DNA of 64,000 nucleotides from Neisseria sp. MVDL19-042950 (GCF_030504625.1 NZ_JAUKWH010000001.1:186001-250000); one strand, 5' to 3'; counted from the first letter of the stretch, positions 38,939 to 48,778 are shown. Numbers and translations are program-made. Notes: generated by a model not told the origin, from the letters alone.

Positions 38939-40393
38939 TTATTCGCTGCTTTTCTCTTTTTTCGGTGCCGGTTTTTTAGCGGCTAGCCCAAGAGATTTTT
39001 GCCATTGAGCGGGTGATTTTATCAAATCCAAGGCTTTTTTCAGTTGGTCGTCTTTGGCTGGATTGGGGATGCGGCGCGAAGAAATATCTTCGTCTTTTTT
39101 ATCTTTTTTGCCTTTGGCTTTCGGAGCAGGTTCCGGTTCGGACGGTACATAGTCCTTGCCGTTTACTTCTTCACCGCCGAACGGGTTGCCGATATGGCCG
39201 AGCAGATCGGCTTCGCGGCTTTCAAACAGGCGGTTTTTATCTTTTATTTCCACATCGGGAACAATACCTTGTGCTTGGATTGAGCGGTCTTTCGGCGTGT
39301 AATACAGTGCGGTCGTCAATTTGATGGCGCTGCCGTTGGAAAGAGGCAATACGGTTTGTACCGAACCTTTACCGAAACTTTGTGTGCCGACTATGACGGC
39401 ACGGCGGTGATCTTGCAAGGCTCCGGCCACGATTTCGGAAGCGGAGGCGGAACCTGAGTTGATCAGCACGGTAACCGGAACGGATTTCAATTCGGCGGGC
39501 AGGTCGTGAAGCGGATCTTTGCCGGTAGTGAGCATGTAGTCTTCCGGAACGGCTTTCAGACTCATGCCGCCCCTACCGTCGCGGCCTTTGGTGCTGACTA
39601 CGGTGGCTTCGGCAGGCAGGAAGGCGGCGGATACGCCAACCGCGCCGTTTAGCAAGCCGCCGGGATCGTCCCGCAGGTCAAGCACCAAACCTTTGAGCGG
39701 GGCTTTGTTTTGTTTGTTCAATGCTTTGGCCGATTCGTTTAATGCGGCAACGGTACGCTCTTGGAACTGACTGATGCGGATATAGCCGTAGCCGGGCTCA
39801 AGCAGATGATGGCGCACACTTCTTACTTTGATGATGGCACGGGTAATTTTGACGGTAATCGGCTTGGTGGCATCTTTACGCGAAAGGGTAAGCACTATAT
39901 CGGTGCCGGGTTTGCCGCGCATTTTTTTCACGGCTTCGTTAACGGTCATGCCGCGGGTGGAAACACCGTTGATTTTCACGATGAAATCGCCGCTTTTTAC
40001 ACCGGCGCGTTCGGCCGGTGTGTCTTCAATCGGTGCGACTACTTTAACAAAGCCGTCTTCCGAACCTACTTCCATACCTAAACCGCCGAATTCGCCGCTG
40101 GTGGATTCTTTCAAGTCGGCGTAGTCTTTTTTGGTCATGTATTCGGAATGCGGATCAAGGCCGGCAACCATGCCTTTCATGGCCCCTTCGATCAATTTGT
40201 CGTCGGATTTGTCTTGGTAATAATTGGCTTTGATCTGGCCGTACACTTCCGCCATGGTGCGGATGGATTGCACGGGCAGGGCTTCTGCTTTGTCTTTGTT
40301 GGCGGCATAGCTTTGTACGCTCAGGCTTAGTGCCACTCCGCTGAATGCGCCGAGTGTGTAAAGGGCTACTTTTTTCAAAGTGGATTTAGACAT
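38939..40393 (-). CDS. ctp: Carboxyl-terminal processing protease (S41)
   Basis: A 484-residue periplasmic protease. An N-terminal signal/anchor (residues 8-30, LYTLGAFSGVALSLSVQSYA) is followed by a PDZ domain around GLGMEVGSEDGFVKV and the S41 domain with the Ser-Lys dyad: Ser in NSGSASASEIVAG and Lys in SFGKGSVQT. The C-terminal 70 residues are Lys/Glu-rich and low in complexity. Such proteases trim envelope proteins. Single-gene unit. Confidence 0.94.
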   Translation of the reverse strand: MSKSTLKKVALYTLGAFSGVALSLSVQSYAANKDKAEALPVQSIRTMAEVYGQIKANYYQDKSDDKLIEGAMKGMVAGLDPHSEYMTKKDYADLKESTSGEFGGLGMEVGSEDGFVKVVAPIEDTPAERAGVKSGDFIVKINGVSTRGMTVNEAVKKMRGKPGTDIVLTLSRKDATKPITVKITRAIIKVRSVRHHLLEPGYGYIRISQFQERTVAALNESAKALNKQNKAPLKGLVLDLRDDPGGLLNGAVGVSAAFLPAEATVVSTKGRDGRGGMSLKAVPEDYMLTTGKDPLHDLPAELKSVPVTVLINSGSASASEIVAGALQDHRRAVIVGTQSFGKGSVQTVLPLSNGSAIKLTTALYYTPKDRSIQAQGIVPDVEIKDKNRLFESREADLLGHIGNPFGGEEVNGKDYVPSEPEPAPKAKGKKDKKDEDISSRRIPNPAKDDQLKKALDLIKSPAQWQKSLGLAAKKPAPKKEKSSE

Positions 40394-40604
40394 CGTTTTG
40401 CTTTCTCTTTCGTCTTTTTCAGGCTTTCAGATGGCCTGTCCGGATAATTGGTAAACTTTATGTGATTTATTTGATACGGGCAACCGTATAGGGGTAAAAA
40501 AATGCTAATTCAGTTGGATTTTGTAACGGTTTTCATACGTTTTTCCGATTTCCTCAAACAAGAAATCTGAAATAGTCGATATACATCAGGCATATGCAGA
40601 TGAT

Positions 40605-40646
40605 TTTTCAGACGGCCTCAATATATGGAAAGAGGCTGTCTGAAAA
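40605..40646 (-). terminator. Inverted DUS pair ending the envC-type gene
   Basis: TTTTCAGACGGCCTC and GAGGCTGTCTGAAAA (one G-T position) separated by 12 bases, just after the stop codon on the minus strand. Confidence 0.75.
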
Positions 40647-40651
40647 CAAGG

Positions 40652-42034
40652 TTAACGCACCCATGAGAGCGGATTCATCGGTTGGCTGCGGTAGCGGATT
40701 TCCAAATACAGCCCTTGCTCGCCCGAAGGCAGGCTGCCGCTGGTGCCGATGGTGCGCCCTGCGGTAACGCTGCTGCCACCGGAAACGGAGATGCCGCTCA
40801 AGCCTGAATAAATGCTTACATAGCCGTCGCCGTGGTCGAGCACCACCATGTTGCCGTAGCTGTTCAACGGGCCGGCATAGGCCACGGTACCCGCTGCAAT
40901 GCTTTGAACCGGTGCATTACCGGTGGAGAAAAACACGCCTTTCCATGTGCCGCCGCCCGGGCGCGGTTGACCGAAACGCCCGCCGATACTGCCGCCGACA
41001 GGGCGGCGCAGGCGGCCTTGCATGCGGCTGAAGCCGTATTGGTTTTCGACGGTTTCGGCGGGAGCCTGCAAAGCGCGGTCTTCGGCGGTGAGGGTGGAGC
41101 GCGGTGTTTTAGAGGCCGTACTTTTCGAAGGTGCTTTAGCGGTTGGAGTGGATTTTTTATCGGCGGGTTTGTCGTCTTTTTTCGCTGTTTTGCCTTTTTT
41201 CGCTCGTTCGGCACGGGCTTTTTCGGCTGCGGCAATGCGCTCTTCGGCTGCTTTTTTGCGGGCCGCCGCTTCTTTCCGGCGTTTTTCGGCATTGCGTTTG
41301 GCGATGTCGGCCAACAGTTTGTTCAGGCGTTGTTCGTTTTCACGCAGGTTGGCAATGCGTTTGGTTTGTCCGTCGATTTGGGAGGAAAGCCGGCTGCTTT
41401 CGGTTTGTGCTTCTGAATTGGCACGGCCGAGTTTGTTCAGTGTCGCCTGTTTTTGCGCTTTGATTTTGTTCAAACGTGCCAATTCCGCATCAATGGCGGC
41501 TTCTTGTTGTTCCAATTCGGTTTGCTGTTTGGCTAAATCGCCGATAACTTTTTCGTTGGCTTGATTGATGTAGCGGCTGTATTGCAGATAACGGGCTTTT
41601 TGACCGGGTTCGGCATTTTTTAAAAACAACACTACGACGTTGGGTTGGCGGTTTTTGTAATGCCCCGCCAATAGCCGTGCCACTTGGGCTTTGGTACCGG
41701 TTATTTCGGTTTTCAGACGGCCTAATTCGTTTTGGAGGGTTTGCAGTTTTTCCCATGCGGTGCGTTGCTGCTTATTGATGGCGGCAAGCTCTTTCTGTGC
41801 TTTGGCAAGTGCGGCGCGGGTACGTTCGAGAGCGGCGCGGGCGCTGCGTTGGGCGGCCTGTTTCTGCTTCAGGTCGGTTTGGGCGGCGCTAATGGCTTCG
41901 CGGATTTCTTTTAAATCTCCCGTGGCTTCTGCGGCGGTGGCAGGGGGCAGTTCGGGCGTGGCGACGGCCGGAACGGAAAGGCAGAGCAGGGCGGCTGGCA
42001 GCAGGTATTTGAACGGCATGGCGGTTGTTTGCAA
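40652..42034 (-). CDS. envC: EnvC-type murein hydrolase activator
   Basis: A 460-residue exported protein. A signal peptide (residues 1-25, LPAALLCLSVPAVA) is followed by about 200 residues of coiled coil, a Lys/Ala-rich stretch, and a LytM (M23) domain in the last 130 residues. In the LytM domain the metal ligands are all lost: WKGVFF where active enzymes have His, YSGLSGIS where they have a His, and LYLEIR where they have LHFEIR. This is the pattern of EnvC/NlpD activators, which switch on a periplasmic amidase (AmiC in Neisseria) for cell separation. A reverse DUS is found in its coding region near 41711. Confidence 0.9.
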   Translation of the reverse strand: MQTTAMPFKYLLPAALLCLSVPAVATPELPPATAAEATGDLKEIREAISAAQTDLKQKQAAQRSARAALERTRAALAKAQKELAAINKQQRTAWEKLQTLQNELGRLKTEITGTKAQVARLLAGHYKNRQPNVVVLFLKNAEPGQKARYLQYSRYINQANEKVIGDLAKQQTELEQQEAAIDAELARLNKIKAQKQATLNKLGRANSEAQTESSRLSSQIDGQTKRIANLRENEQRLNKLLADIAKRNAEKRRKEAAARKKAAEERIAAAEKARAERAKKGKTAKKDDKPADKKSTPTAKAPSKSTASKTPRSTLTAEDRALQAPAETVENQYGFSRMQGRLRRPVGGSIGGRFGQPRPGGGTWKGVFFSTGNAPVQSIAAGTVAYAGPLNSYGNMVVLDHGDGYVSIYSGLSGISVSGGSSVTAGRTIGTSGSLPSGEQGLYLEIRYRSQPMNPLSWVR

Positions 42035-42110
42035 AGGTTATACGGGCGCAATTATAGCGGATAGGCAGGCCGTCTGAAAATCAGAACGAAGCCTGCTTTC
42101 TATGGTTTGT

Positions 42111-43676
42111 TTAGCTTTCCAGAAATTCGTTCACGCCCCGTTCGCAGCGGGTTTTCTTTTCATTCAACGTGGCTTTGAGCAAAGCATCGTTGCGCGGCAG
42201 GGCGGCGCGTTCGGCTTCGTTATGCCACAGATGGTAGGCGATGCCGGCAAATTTCAGATTGTGCCGCTTCATGCCGCTATGGTAGCAGCGGGCGACAAAC
42301 TCGCTGTCTTCTCGCCCCCAACCGACAAATTCGTTGTTGAAGCCGTTTACCGCCAGTACGTCTTCACGGAAAAAGCCCATGTTGCAGCTTTTGATGCCTT
42401 TGTGTTTGCAGTTGCCGCGTTTGCCGATTAGCTTGGCAAGCTTGGTCAGGCGCAGGGCAGAGAGGCGTTTTTCGATGCCGTTGGCGGTAAACGAAAGGTC
42501 GGGCAGCGGCAGATTGGGGTGGCTGAGAATGTCGTCGGTGCGCGCTTTGGTGAGAATCACGCGCGAGCCTTGAATCAGACGGCCTTTTTTGGCGATGGCA
42601 ATATGGTCGGCGATAAACGACGGATCGAGCACCATATCGCCGTCGATAATAATCAGGTAATCCGAAGTGGCGGCGGCGATGGCGCGGTTGCGTGATTCGG
42701 CGGCGCGGAAGCCGTCGTCTTTCTGCCAAGTGTGTTTGACCGGCACGGGGCTGGCTTGGGTGAATTTGCCGACCACTTCGGTGGTGCGTCTGTCCGAGCC
42801 GTCGTCGGCGATGATGATTTCCTGCGGCAGGCGGGTTTGCGCCAATGCCGATTTCAACACTAAAGCCAGCGCGTCGGGGCGGTTGTAGGTGGTGATGATC
42901 AGCGACACGCTCATGTTGCGGTTGTGTTCGTAGAGCTTAACGTATTTGTAGTACGAACCTTGCGCATTGGCGGCGGAAATAATCAGGCCGTCCGAACCGT
43001 AGAGAAAGCCTTTTTTGAGCAGGTAGTTTTTGATAAACGATGCCGCGCCGTGCCAGAGTGCTTTAAACGGCGAGGAATCTTTTTTGTAGCGGTTTTCTTC
43101 GGCATAAAGCGTGCTGTATTGCTGCATTTTTTGAATCAGCCCTTCGGCGTTTTGAAACGAATAATGTTTCAGATGGCCTTTGAGGGAGCGGACGTTGGTT
43201 TTGGGCGGCAGCACCAAAGATTCGTGTACTTTGCGGTCTGAAAACTGAATATAGTTGCGCTGATACAGACGCGGCAGAATGTCGGGATACCAGCCGCAGC
43301 CTTGGATTAAGCGGCCGTTGTAATGGTTTAATCGCGACAAGGTGTACACGGTTTGCGGGTCGTCGTGTTCCACGGCATCGCGGATACTTCTAACCAGCTC
43401 GGCATCGGGTACTTCGTCGCTGTCGATGCTGAAAATCCAATTGTGTTTGGCCAACGACGCGGCGAGGTTTTTCATCGGGCCGAAGCCGATAAACTCGTGT
43501 TTGCACACGCGCACGTTATCGAAGCGGGCGGCAATTTCAAGCGTGCTGTCGGTGGAGCCGTTGTCGAGCAGCAGCACTTCGTCGAAGTCGGCCAGCGCGG
43601 TCAGCACTTCTTTAAGATAGCGTTCGGAATTTTTAACCAGCATGGCTGCGCTGGCGGGGATTTTGTGTGTTTGCAT
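42111..43676 (-). CDS. Two-domain family 2 glycosyltransferase (LPS/LOS type)
   Basis: A 521-residue fusion of two GT-A domains. Residues 1-250 resemble the WaaE/KdtX/LgtF group (SAAMLVKNSERYL, LLLDNGSTDST, FSIDSDEVPD, FSDRKVHESL), which add a glucose to LPS core heptose. Residues 255-521 are a second GT2 with SLIITTYNRPDAL, IIADDGSD, IIIDGDMVL and GWGREDSEFVAR. Residue 255 is a Met at the junction, as if two overlapping genes had merged. The likely role is LOS or surface glycan synthesis; sugars and acceptors cannot be read here. No other LOS genes are adjacent. Confidence 0.82.
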   Translation of the reverse strand: MQTHKIPASAAMLVKNSERYLKEVLTALADFDEVLLLDNGSTDSTLEIAARFDNVRVCKHEFIGFGPMKNLAASLAKHNWIFSIDSDEVPDAELVRSIRDAVEHDDPQTVYTLSRLNHYNGRLIQGCGWYPDILPRLYQRNYIQFSDRKVHESLVLPPKTNVRSLKGHLKHYSFQNAEGLIQKMQQYSTLYAEENRYKKDSSPFKALWHGAASFIKNYLLKKGFLYGSDGLIISAANAQGSYYKYVKLYEHNRNMSVSLIITTYNRPDALALVLKSALAQTRLPQEIIIADDGSDRRTTEVVGKFTQASPVPVKHTWQKDDGFRAAESRNRAIAAATSDYLIIIDGDMVLDPSFIADHIAIAKKGRLIQGSRVILTKARTDDILSHPNLPLPDLSFTANGIEKRLSALRLTKLAKLIGKRGNCKHKGIKSCNMGFFREDVLAVNGFNNEFVGWGREDSEFVARCYHSGMKRHNLKFAGIAYHLWHNEAERAALPRNDALLKATLNEKKTRCERGVNEFLES

Positions 43677-43831
43677 AAACGGTTAGGGTACGGGAGGCCG
43701 TCTGAAAAAACGGCGCGGGTCATATCGGGGCATGGGGTGAGGCCGTCTGAAAAGCATGGTAGCACGGTTTGCCCGGCGGCTTTTCGGAAAACGCTGAGTT
43801 TCCGATATTTTCGCAGTTTTGGCAAAAGAAT

Positions 43832-43865
43832 CAGGCCGTCTGAACATTATTTTTCAGACGGCCTG
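43832..43865 (-). terminator. Inverted DUS pair ending purK
   Basis: CAGGCCGTCTGAA and TTCAGACGGCCTG with an 8-base loop, 15 bases after the purK stop. Two further direct DUS copies (near 43696 and 43740) lie in the spacer to the glycosyltransferase gene. Confidence 0.85.
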
Positions 43866-43880
43866 TATCGGTATGGCGGT

Positions 43881-45032
43881 TTATTGGGTTGATACCGACA
43901 AACTGCCGTGTAGGGATTGCGCTGTTTCAAACGCTTCGTCCGCATTTGGGGACAATACGGTGAAATGTCCCATTTTTCTGCCGGCGCGGGCGGATTTTTT
44001 GCCGTATAGATGTAAATGTGCGCGGGTGTGGTTTTGCAGCGGCAGCCAGTTGGGTTCGCTGCCGTTTTCGCCCCACACGTCGCCCAGAATATTGGCCATG
44101 CAGCAGCTTGACAATAAACGGGTGTCGGCGGGCGGCAGGCCGCACATGATGCGTACTTGCTGCTGGAATTGGTCGGCGGCGCAGGCATCAAGGGTGTGGT
44201 GGCCGCTGTTGTGCGGGCGCGGGGCGATTTCGTTGACAATCAATTCGTGCGTGTCGCCGACCACAAACATTTCCACGGCCAATACGCCGACGTAATCCAG
44301 TTCGTCTGCCAAGCGGCGTGCCATCTGTTGCGCCTGCTGCTGAACATCCGCGCTTAAGCGGGCGGGTACGATGGAGTAGGCGAGAATGCCGTTTTCGTGG
44401 ATGTTTTCGGCGGGGTCGAAGGTTTGCATGTTGTCGCTGTTCAGACGGCATACGATTACGGAAATTTCGCCGCGTAAGTCCACCATTTTTTCCAATACGC
44501 ATGCTACGCCGCCGTGTTCGGCAAATGCGGTTTTCAGTTCGTCCAAAGTTTTGACGCGTATTTGGCCTTTGCCGTCGTAGCCCAATGTGGCGGTTTTGAG
44601 GATGCCGGGCAGAAAGGCAGCGCTGGCTTCGGTGATGTCTTCAGGTGTGCAGACGGCCTGATAAGGCGCGGTTTGCAGGCCGGCTTTTTGAATCCATGCT
44701 TTTTCCTGAATGCGGTTTTGTGCGATGGCCACGCAGTCGCCGCCGGGCGAAACCACGGTATGTTGTGCCAAAAAACGCATGGCATCGGCGTTGACGTTTT
44801 CAAATTCTGTGGTAACGGCGGCGCATTCAGCCAGCTCGTTTAAGGCGGCTTTGTCGTCGAAAGAGGCGCATAAATGGCGGTCGGCAACGGCGGCGGCAGG
44901 GGCGTTGGGGTCGGGGTCGAGTACGGTAACGCGGTAGCCCATGGTTTGGGCGGCGACGGCAAACATACGGCCGAGCTGGCCGCCGCCGAGAATGCCGAGG
45001 TTGGCGGGGGGGAGGATGGGAGTGTTTTGCAT
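43881..45032 (-). CDS. purK: N5-carboxyaminoimidazole ribonucleotide synthase
   Basis: A 383-residue ATP-grasp enzyme of purine synthesis; it carboxylates AIR using bicarbonate and ATP. Visible: GILGGGQLGRMFAVAA (N-terminal Rossmann), ATLGYDGKGQIRVK, EKMVDLRGEISVIV, and VNEIAPRPHNSGHHTLDAC of the ATP-grasp active site. purE is not adjacent. Confidence 0.96.
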   Translation of the reverse strand: MQNTPILPPANLGILGGGQLGRMFAVAAQTMGYRVTVLDPDPNAPAAAVADRHLCASFDDKAALNELAECAAVTTEFENVNADAMRFLAQHTVVSPGGDCVAIAQNRIQEKAWIQKAGLQTAPYQAVCTPEDITEASAAFLPGILKTATLGYDGKGQIRVKTLDELKTAFAEHGGVACVLEKMVDLRGEISVIVCRLNSDNMQTFDPAENIHENGILAYSIVPARLSADVQQQAQQMARRLADELDYVGVLAVEMFVVGDTHELIVNEIAPRPHNSGHHTLDACAADQFQQQVRIMCGLPPADTRLLSSCCMANILGDVWGENGSEPNWLPLQNHTRAHLHLYGKKSARAGRKMGHFTVLSPNADEAFETAQSLHGSLSVSTQ

Positions 45033-45077
45033 GTTTTTTGATCAATCTAAATGTTTATTATTAATTGCTTAAGATTG

Positions 45078-45716
45078 TTAGCTTGAGGTGTACGTAGGCC
45101 AAATTTTTCCTATTTGCCTATAATTATCCATTAATAAAAATTTATTTCTACCGATATCGTCTTTTAAATCTTTTGGGAATTTAGCCATATCTTCGTATGT
45201 ATTCAAAATAATAAATTCGATATGGTCGTACTCAAAAGCAAGATCATGGGGAACCCTCCATTCTCTTTCATGAGAATAGTCAATATTTTTATTATTTAAA
45301 ATTTGGTTATTTTTGAGTTTTTGAGGCCGGTACGCGGGCCAAAAGGGGGTAACAAATGTGTGAACATTATCGTCCCATTTTTGGTTTTGATAGTGGTCTG
45401 CTCGAACATAATAAGCGGGGCCTCCACCCGCTCCAAAGACAAAAGGTTTGTTAAAACCAATACCATAAGATGAATATCTTTTAGCGTGATCGAGTAAGCT
45501 TTCCCACGGACATTCTGTGAGGCAAACTGCATCTCTTGAGTTCCATGGTAATCTGGAGGCTAAAATCTTTTTTGTTCTTAATATATTAATTAGCCTCTCT
45601 TGCGCACTCATCTTTACAACATGGGCAGTTGCATTATTTTTTGCTTGGCTACAAGGTTTTCTATCCGTCGTAAAGTGTGCGAGATAATTTGAAAAATCAG
45701 GGCGGTTTCTTATCAT
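45078..45716 (-). CDS. AbiGi/DUF2971-like hypothetical protein
   Basis: A 212-residue protein much richer in AT than its neighbours. Features: AHFTTDRK near the N-terminus, LINILRTKKILAS, AVCLTECPWESLLDHAKRY, YGIGFNKPFVF, and SHEREWRVPHDLAFEYD. This set recalls proteins annotated as abortive-infection AbiGi antitoxin or DUF2971, in which an REWR motif is conserved. The function is unknown; a phage-defence role is suggested only by that name. It has its own -10 element and lies between two housekeeping genes as a one-gene islet, without visible partner toxin. Confidence 0.7.
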   Translation of the reverse strand: MIRNRPDFSNYLAHFTTDRKPCSQAKNNATAHVVKMSAQERLINILRTKKILASRLPWNSRDAVCLTECPWESLLDHAKRYSSYGIGFNKPFVFGAGGGPAYYVRADHYQNQKWDDNVHTFVTPFWPAYRPQKLKNNQILNNKNIDYSHEREWRVPHDLAFEYDHIEFIILNTYEDMAKFPKDLKDDIGRNKFLLMDNYRQIGKIWPTYTSS

Positions 45717-45746
45717 CTTTATAGATATTCCTTTTTGAAAGCAAAA

Positions 45747-45752
45747 TATTAT
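45747..45752 (-). promoter_or_regulatory. -10 element of the AbiGi-like gene
   Basis: TATAAT on the minus strand, 31 bases before the ATG; AAGGA follows it. No good -35. Confidence 0.45.
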
Positions 45753-45831
45753 ATGATAAATATGTTGGAGCTTGAGATCAGCATACCTATCAATTATATT
45801 TTCATGCAGTAAATAAGCCTTTTAGACGGCC

Positions 45832-47307
45832 TCACTTATCCAACCCTTCCTGTACCATCTGTGCCGCCCGCAATACCGCGCGGGCTTTGTTTTGGGTTTC
45901 CTGCCATTCGGCTTCTTCGTCGGAATCGGCCACGATGCCGCCGCCGCTTTGTACATACAGCGTTTGGTCTTTAATCACGGCGGTGCGGATGGCGATGGCT
46001 AAGTCCATGTCGTTGTTGAAGCTCCAGCAGCCGACGGCGCCGCCGTAGATGCAGCGTTTGTTGGGTTCGAGTTCTTCGATGATTTCGAGCGCGCGCACTT
46101 TGGGAGCACCGGACAGGGTGCCGGCGGGGAAGGTGGCGGCGAGTATCTGCATGTTGTCGATATTGTTTTTCAGACGGCCTTCTACGTTGGAAACGATGTG
46201 CATCACGTGCGAATAGCGTTCGATGACCATTTTGTCGGTTACTTTGACTTCGCCGGTTTCGCTGACGCGGCCGACGTCGTTTCTGCCTAAATCAATCAGC
46301 ATCACATGTTCGGCGATTTCTTTGGCGTCATTGAGCAAATCTTGTTCGTTGGCCAAATCTTCGGCGGGGGTTTTGCCGCGCAGGCGGGTGCCGGCGATGG
46401 GGCGGACGATGATGTTGTCGCGTTCGCGGCGTACGAGGATTTCGGGAGACGAGCCGACAACGTGGAAGTCGCCGAAGTCGTAGTAAAACATATAAGGCGA
46501 GGGGTTGAGCGTGCGCAGGGCGCGGTAGAGGCTGAGCGGGTTGTCGGTAAACTTTTGCTTCATGCGCTGGCTGGGCACGACTTGCATGCAGTCGCCGTCG
46601 AGAATGTATTCGCGGATTTTGCGCACATATTCTTTGTAGCGCGCTTCGCCGGTTTCGTGTTCCGGTTCGGTTTTGGAGCTGCCGAGCGAAAGGGGAATGG
46701 CGCAGCTTTGGCGCAGGCGGGTGCGCAGGTCTTCCAGCCGTTCGCGGGCTTGTTCGTAGCCGTCTGAAACGGCGGGGTCAGCATAGACGATAAGGTAGAT
46801 TTTGCCGCTGAGGTTGTCGACGACGGCGAGTTCTTGCGAGAGCATCAGCAGGATGTCGGGCGTGCCGATGGTGTCGGGTTTATTGCTGTTTTGGAAGCGG
46901 TGGGCGAAGTGCTCGAAATGATAGATGGTTTCGTAGCCGAAGTAGCCGACCAAGCCGCCGGTAAAGCGGGGCAGGCCGGGGATTTCGGGTGTTTTGAAAC
47001 GTTGGTGGAAGGTTTCGATAAAATGCAGCGGGTTGCCTTCGTATTGTTCGATGATTTGGCCGTCTTGATACACATCGACGTGTTTGCCCGATGTTTTCAG
47101 ATAGGTGCGGCAGGGCAGGCCAATGAAAGAATACCGCCCGAAGCGTTCGCCGCCGACCACGGATTCGAGCAAGTAGGTGTAGGGCTGGTTGGCGAGTTTG
47201 AGGTAGAGGGAAAGCGGGGTGTCGAGGTCGGCCAGCAGCTCTTGAACCAGCGGAATGCGGTTGTAACCTGCGGCGGCTTGGGCCTGGTATTCTTGTTTGG
47301 TAATCAT
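45832..47307 (-). CDS. trpE: Anthranilate synthase component I
   Basis: A 491-residue chorismate-using enzyme that makes anthranilate with ammonia supplied by TrpG. The N-terminal feedback site [19 protein letters not shown] (LLES, tryptophan binding) and the C-terminal chorismate domain ([55 protein letters not shown]) are visible. trpG is not adjacent, and no leader peptide or attenuator was seen upstream. A reverse DUS is in the coding region near 46166. Confidence 0.97.
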   Translation of the reverse strand: MITKQEYQAQAAAGYNRIPLVQELLADLDTPLSLYLKLANQPYTYLLESVVGGERFGRYSFIGLPCRTYLKTSGKHVDVYQDGQIIEQYEGNPLHFIETFHQRFKTPEIPGLPRFTGGLVGYFGYETIYHFEHFAHRFQNSNKPDTIGTPDILLMLSQELAVVDNLSGKIYLIVYADPAVSDGYEQARERLEDLRTRLRQSCAIPLSLGSSKTEPEHETGEARYKEYVRKIREYILDGDCMQVVPSQRMKQKFTDNPLSLYRALRTLNPSPYMFYYDFGDFHVVGSSPEILVRRERDNIIVRPIAGTRLRGKTPAEDLANEQDLLNDAKEIAEHVMLIDLGRNDVGRVSETGEVKVTDKMVIERYSHVMHIVSNVEGRLKNNIDNMQILAATFPAGTLSGAPKVRALEIIEELEPNKRCIYGGAVGCWSFNNDMDLAIAIRTAVIKDQTLYVQSGGGIVADSDEEAEWQETQNKARAVLRAAQMVQEGLDK

Positions 47308-47378
47308 GTTTCAGACGGCCTGAGGTGGGTGGAAAATGCAGATAAGTATAACAGTTTCAGGTATATTTGGGGTGTTGA

Positions 47379-47410
47379 AAGGCCGTCTGAAATGGTTTTC
47401 AGACGGCCTT
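47379..47410 (-). terminator. Inverted DUS pair after the Spy-like gene
   Basis: AAGGCCGTCTGAAA and TTTCAGACGGCCTT with a 4-base loop, 30 bases after the stop codon on the minus strand. Confidence 0.85.
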
Positions 47411-47440
47411 GTTGGATAACAACATGACTAAGGTGAAATT

Positions 47441-47872
47441 TTATTTCAGACAGGAGTTCAACCACAATAAACGTTGTTGCGGGCTGAGCAGTTTATAGAA
47501 ACGGTGCTGAATGGCCAATTCGTCTACGGCGAAATCCATGCTGAAAGTGTAGCGGTTTTCGACATAGTCGCGGGCGTTTTCGGTATCGAATTTATCTTCG
47601 GATAAAATTTTGATAATGTTGCGGCGACGGTTTTTATTTATGCGGTCGGCTTTGCGGGCAGCTTTATCACGCGCTTTTTTGTATTCTTTTCTGAGATTGC
47701 GCAATTCGTTGTTTTGTGCGTCGGAAAGGCCGAGCGGACGTACGTCGCAGTTGGGGTGGAAATCGTCGAGCTGTGAAGTGAGTTGCATGGCTTGTGTTTG
47801 GCTTGTGCATAGGATAAAAAGGCCGATGGTAACTGATTGCGTAACCCGACCCAGTTTGAAAGCGATAAGCAT
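47441..47872 (-). CDS. Spy/CpxP-like periplasmic protein
   Basis: About 143 residues with a signal peptide (residues 1-28, ending TSQTQAMQ). The mature part is helical and very basic in the middle (KKARDKAARKADRINKNRRR), with two LTxxQ-like motifs: LSDAQNNEL and LSPQQRLLW, as in the Spy/CpxP family of periplasmic chaperones and stress sensors. I prefer ATG 47872 because it starts the signal peptide; ATG 47899 would add nine polar residues. No cpx two-component genes are adjacent. Confidence 0.75.
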   Translation of the reverse strand: MLIAFKLGRVTQSVTIGLFILCTSQTQAMQLTSQLDDFHPNCDVRPLGLSDAQNNELRNLRKEYKKARDKAARKADRINKNRRRNIIKILSEDKFDTENARDYVENRYTFSMDFAVDELAIQHRFYKLLSPQQRLLWLNSCLK

Positions 47873-47933
47873 ATTATTGTTTTCCCAATTTTGTAACATC
47901 GCAAAATATAGCGGATATGTATGTGAAACGCGG

Positions 47934-47939
47934 TATAAT
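47934..47939 (+). promoter_or_regulatory. Candidate -10 element for rpe
   Basis: A perfect TATAAT (in GCGGTATAATCG) 134 bases before the rpe start. No clear -35. It would give an untranslated leader of about 125 bases. Confidence 0.4.
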
Positions 47940-48073
47940 CGTAGTTAACTTTCGTTAATGACAATGCAATTTTTTGAAAATTTTTGCATATGAGCTGTTG
48001 ATTATATTCGGTTTTGTGGGAATATGTGCATAACAGCCATTTGAAAGAAGATTACTAAGGAGAGTAATTAATC

Positions 48074-48757
48074 GTGCAAAAATACCGTATTGCCCCCAGT
48101 ATCCTGTCTGCTGATTTTGCTTGTTTGGGTAAAGAAGTATCGGCCGTTATCGAAGCCGGTGCGGATTTGATCCATTTTGATGTGATGGATAACCATTATG
48201 TGCCCAATCTTACTTTCGGGCCGATGGTGTGTGCCGCGTTGAAGCCTTATGCCACCGTGCCCGTGGATGTGCACTTGATGGTGGAGCCGGTGGATGATTT
48301 AATCCGTTCGTTTTCTCAGGCGGGTGCGGACATCATCACTTTCCATCCTGAAGCGAGCCGTCATGTGGACCGCAGTTTGGGTTTGATTAAGGAAGCGGGT
48401 TGTCAGGCCGGATTGGTGTTGAATCCCGCCACACCGGTTTATGTGTTGGAAAATGTACTGGATAAACTGGATATGGTGTTGCTGATGTCGGTAAACCCGG
48501 GGTTCGGCGGACAGAGTTTTATTCCGCAAACTTTAGTAAAAATTCGCCAAGTGCGCGATTTGCTCGATATGTACGAAAGCGAGAGCGGCCGCAGAATCGC
48601 CTTGGAAGTGGACGGCGGCATCAAAACGGACAACATCGCCAAAGTGGCGGCGGCGGGTGCGGATACGTTTGTGGCCGGCTCGGCGATTTTCGGGAAGCCC
48701 GATTACAAAGCCGTTATCGACGAGATGCGTGCGGAATTGGCTAAAGTAGCCGTATAG
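48074..48757 (+). CDS. rpe: Ribulose-phosphate 3-epimerase
   Basis: A 227-residue TIM-barrel enzyme that interconverts ribulose-5-phosphate and xylulose-5-phosphate. Visible: [28 protein letters not shown] (metal-binding), [23 protein letters not shown] and [11 protein letters not shown] with the catalytic Asp. The start is GTG at 48074, fixed by AAGGAGAG with 9 bases spacing and by the conserved N-terminus. Confidence 0.97.
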   Translation: MQKYRIAPSILSADFACLGKEVSAVIEAGADLIHFDVMDNHYVPNLTFGPMVCAALKPYATVPVDVHLMVEPVDDLIRSFSQAGADIITFHPEASRHVDRSLGLIKEAGCQAGLVLNPATPVYVLENVLDKLDMVLLMSVNPGFGGQSFIPQTLVKIRQVRDLLDMYESESGRRIALEVDGGIKTDNIAKVAAAGADTFVAGSAIFGKPDYKAVIDEMRAELAKVAV

Positions 48758-48778
48758 TAAGGCAGGCAATTTATCAAA

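Noticed and set aside
41022-41564. A 180-codon frame opposite the envC-type gene
   Set aside because: Low-complexity Ala/Arg/Phe content mirrors the Lys/Ala coiled coil on the other strand.
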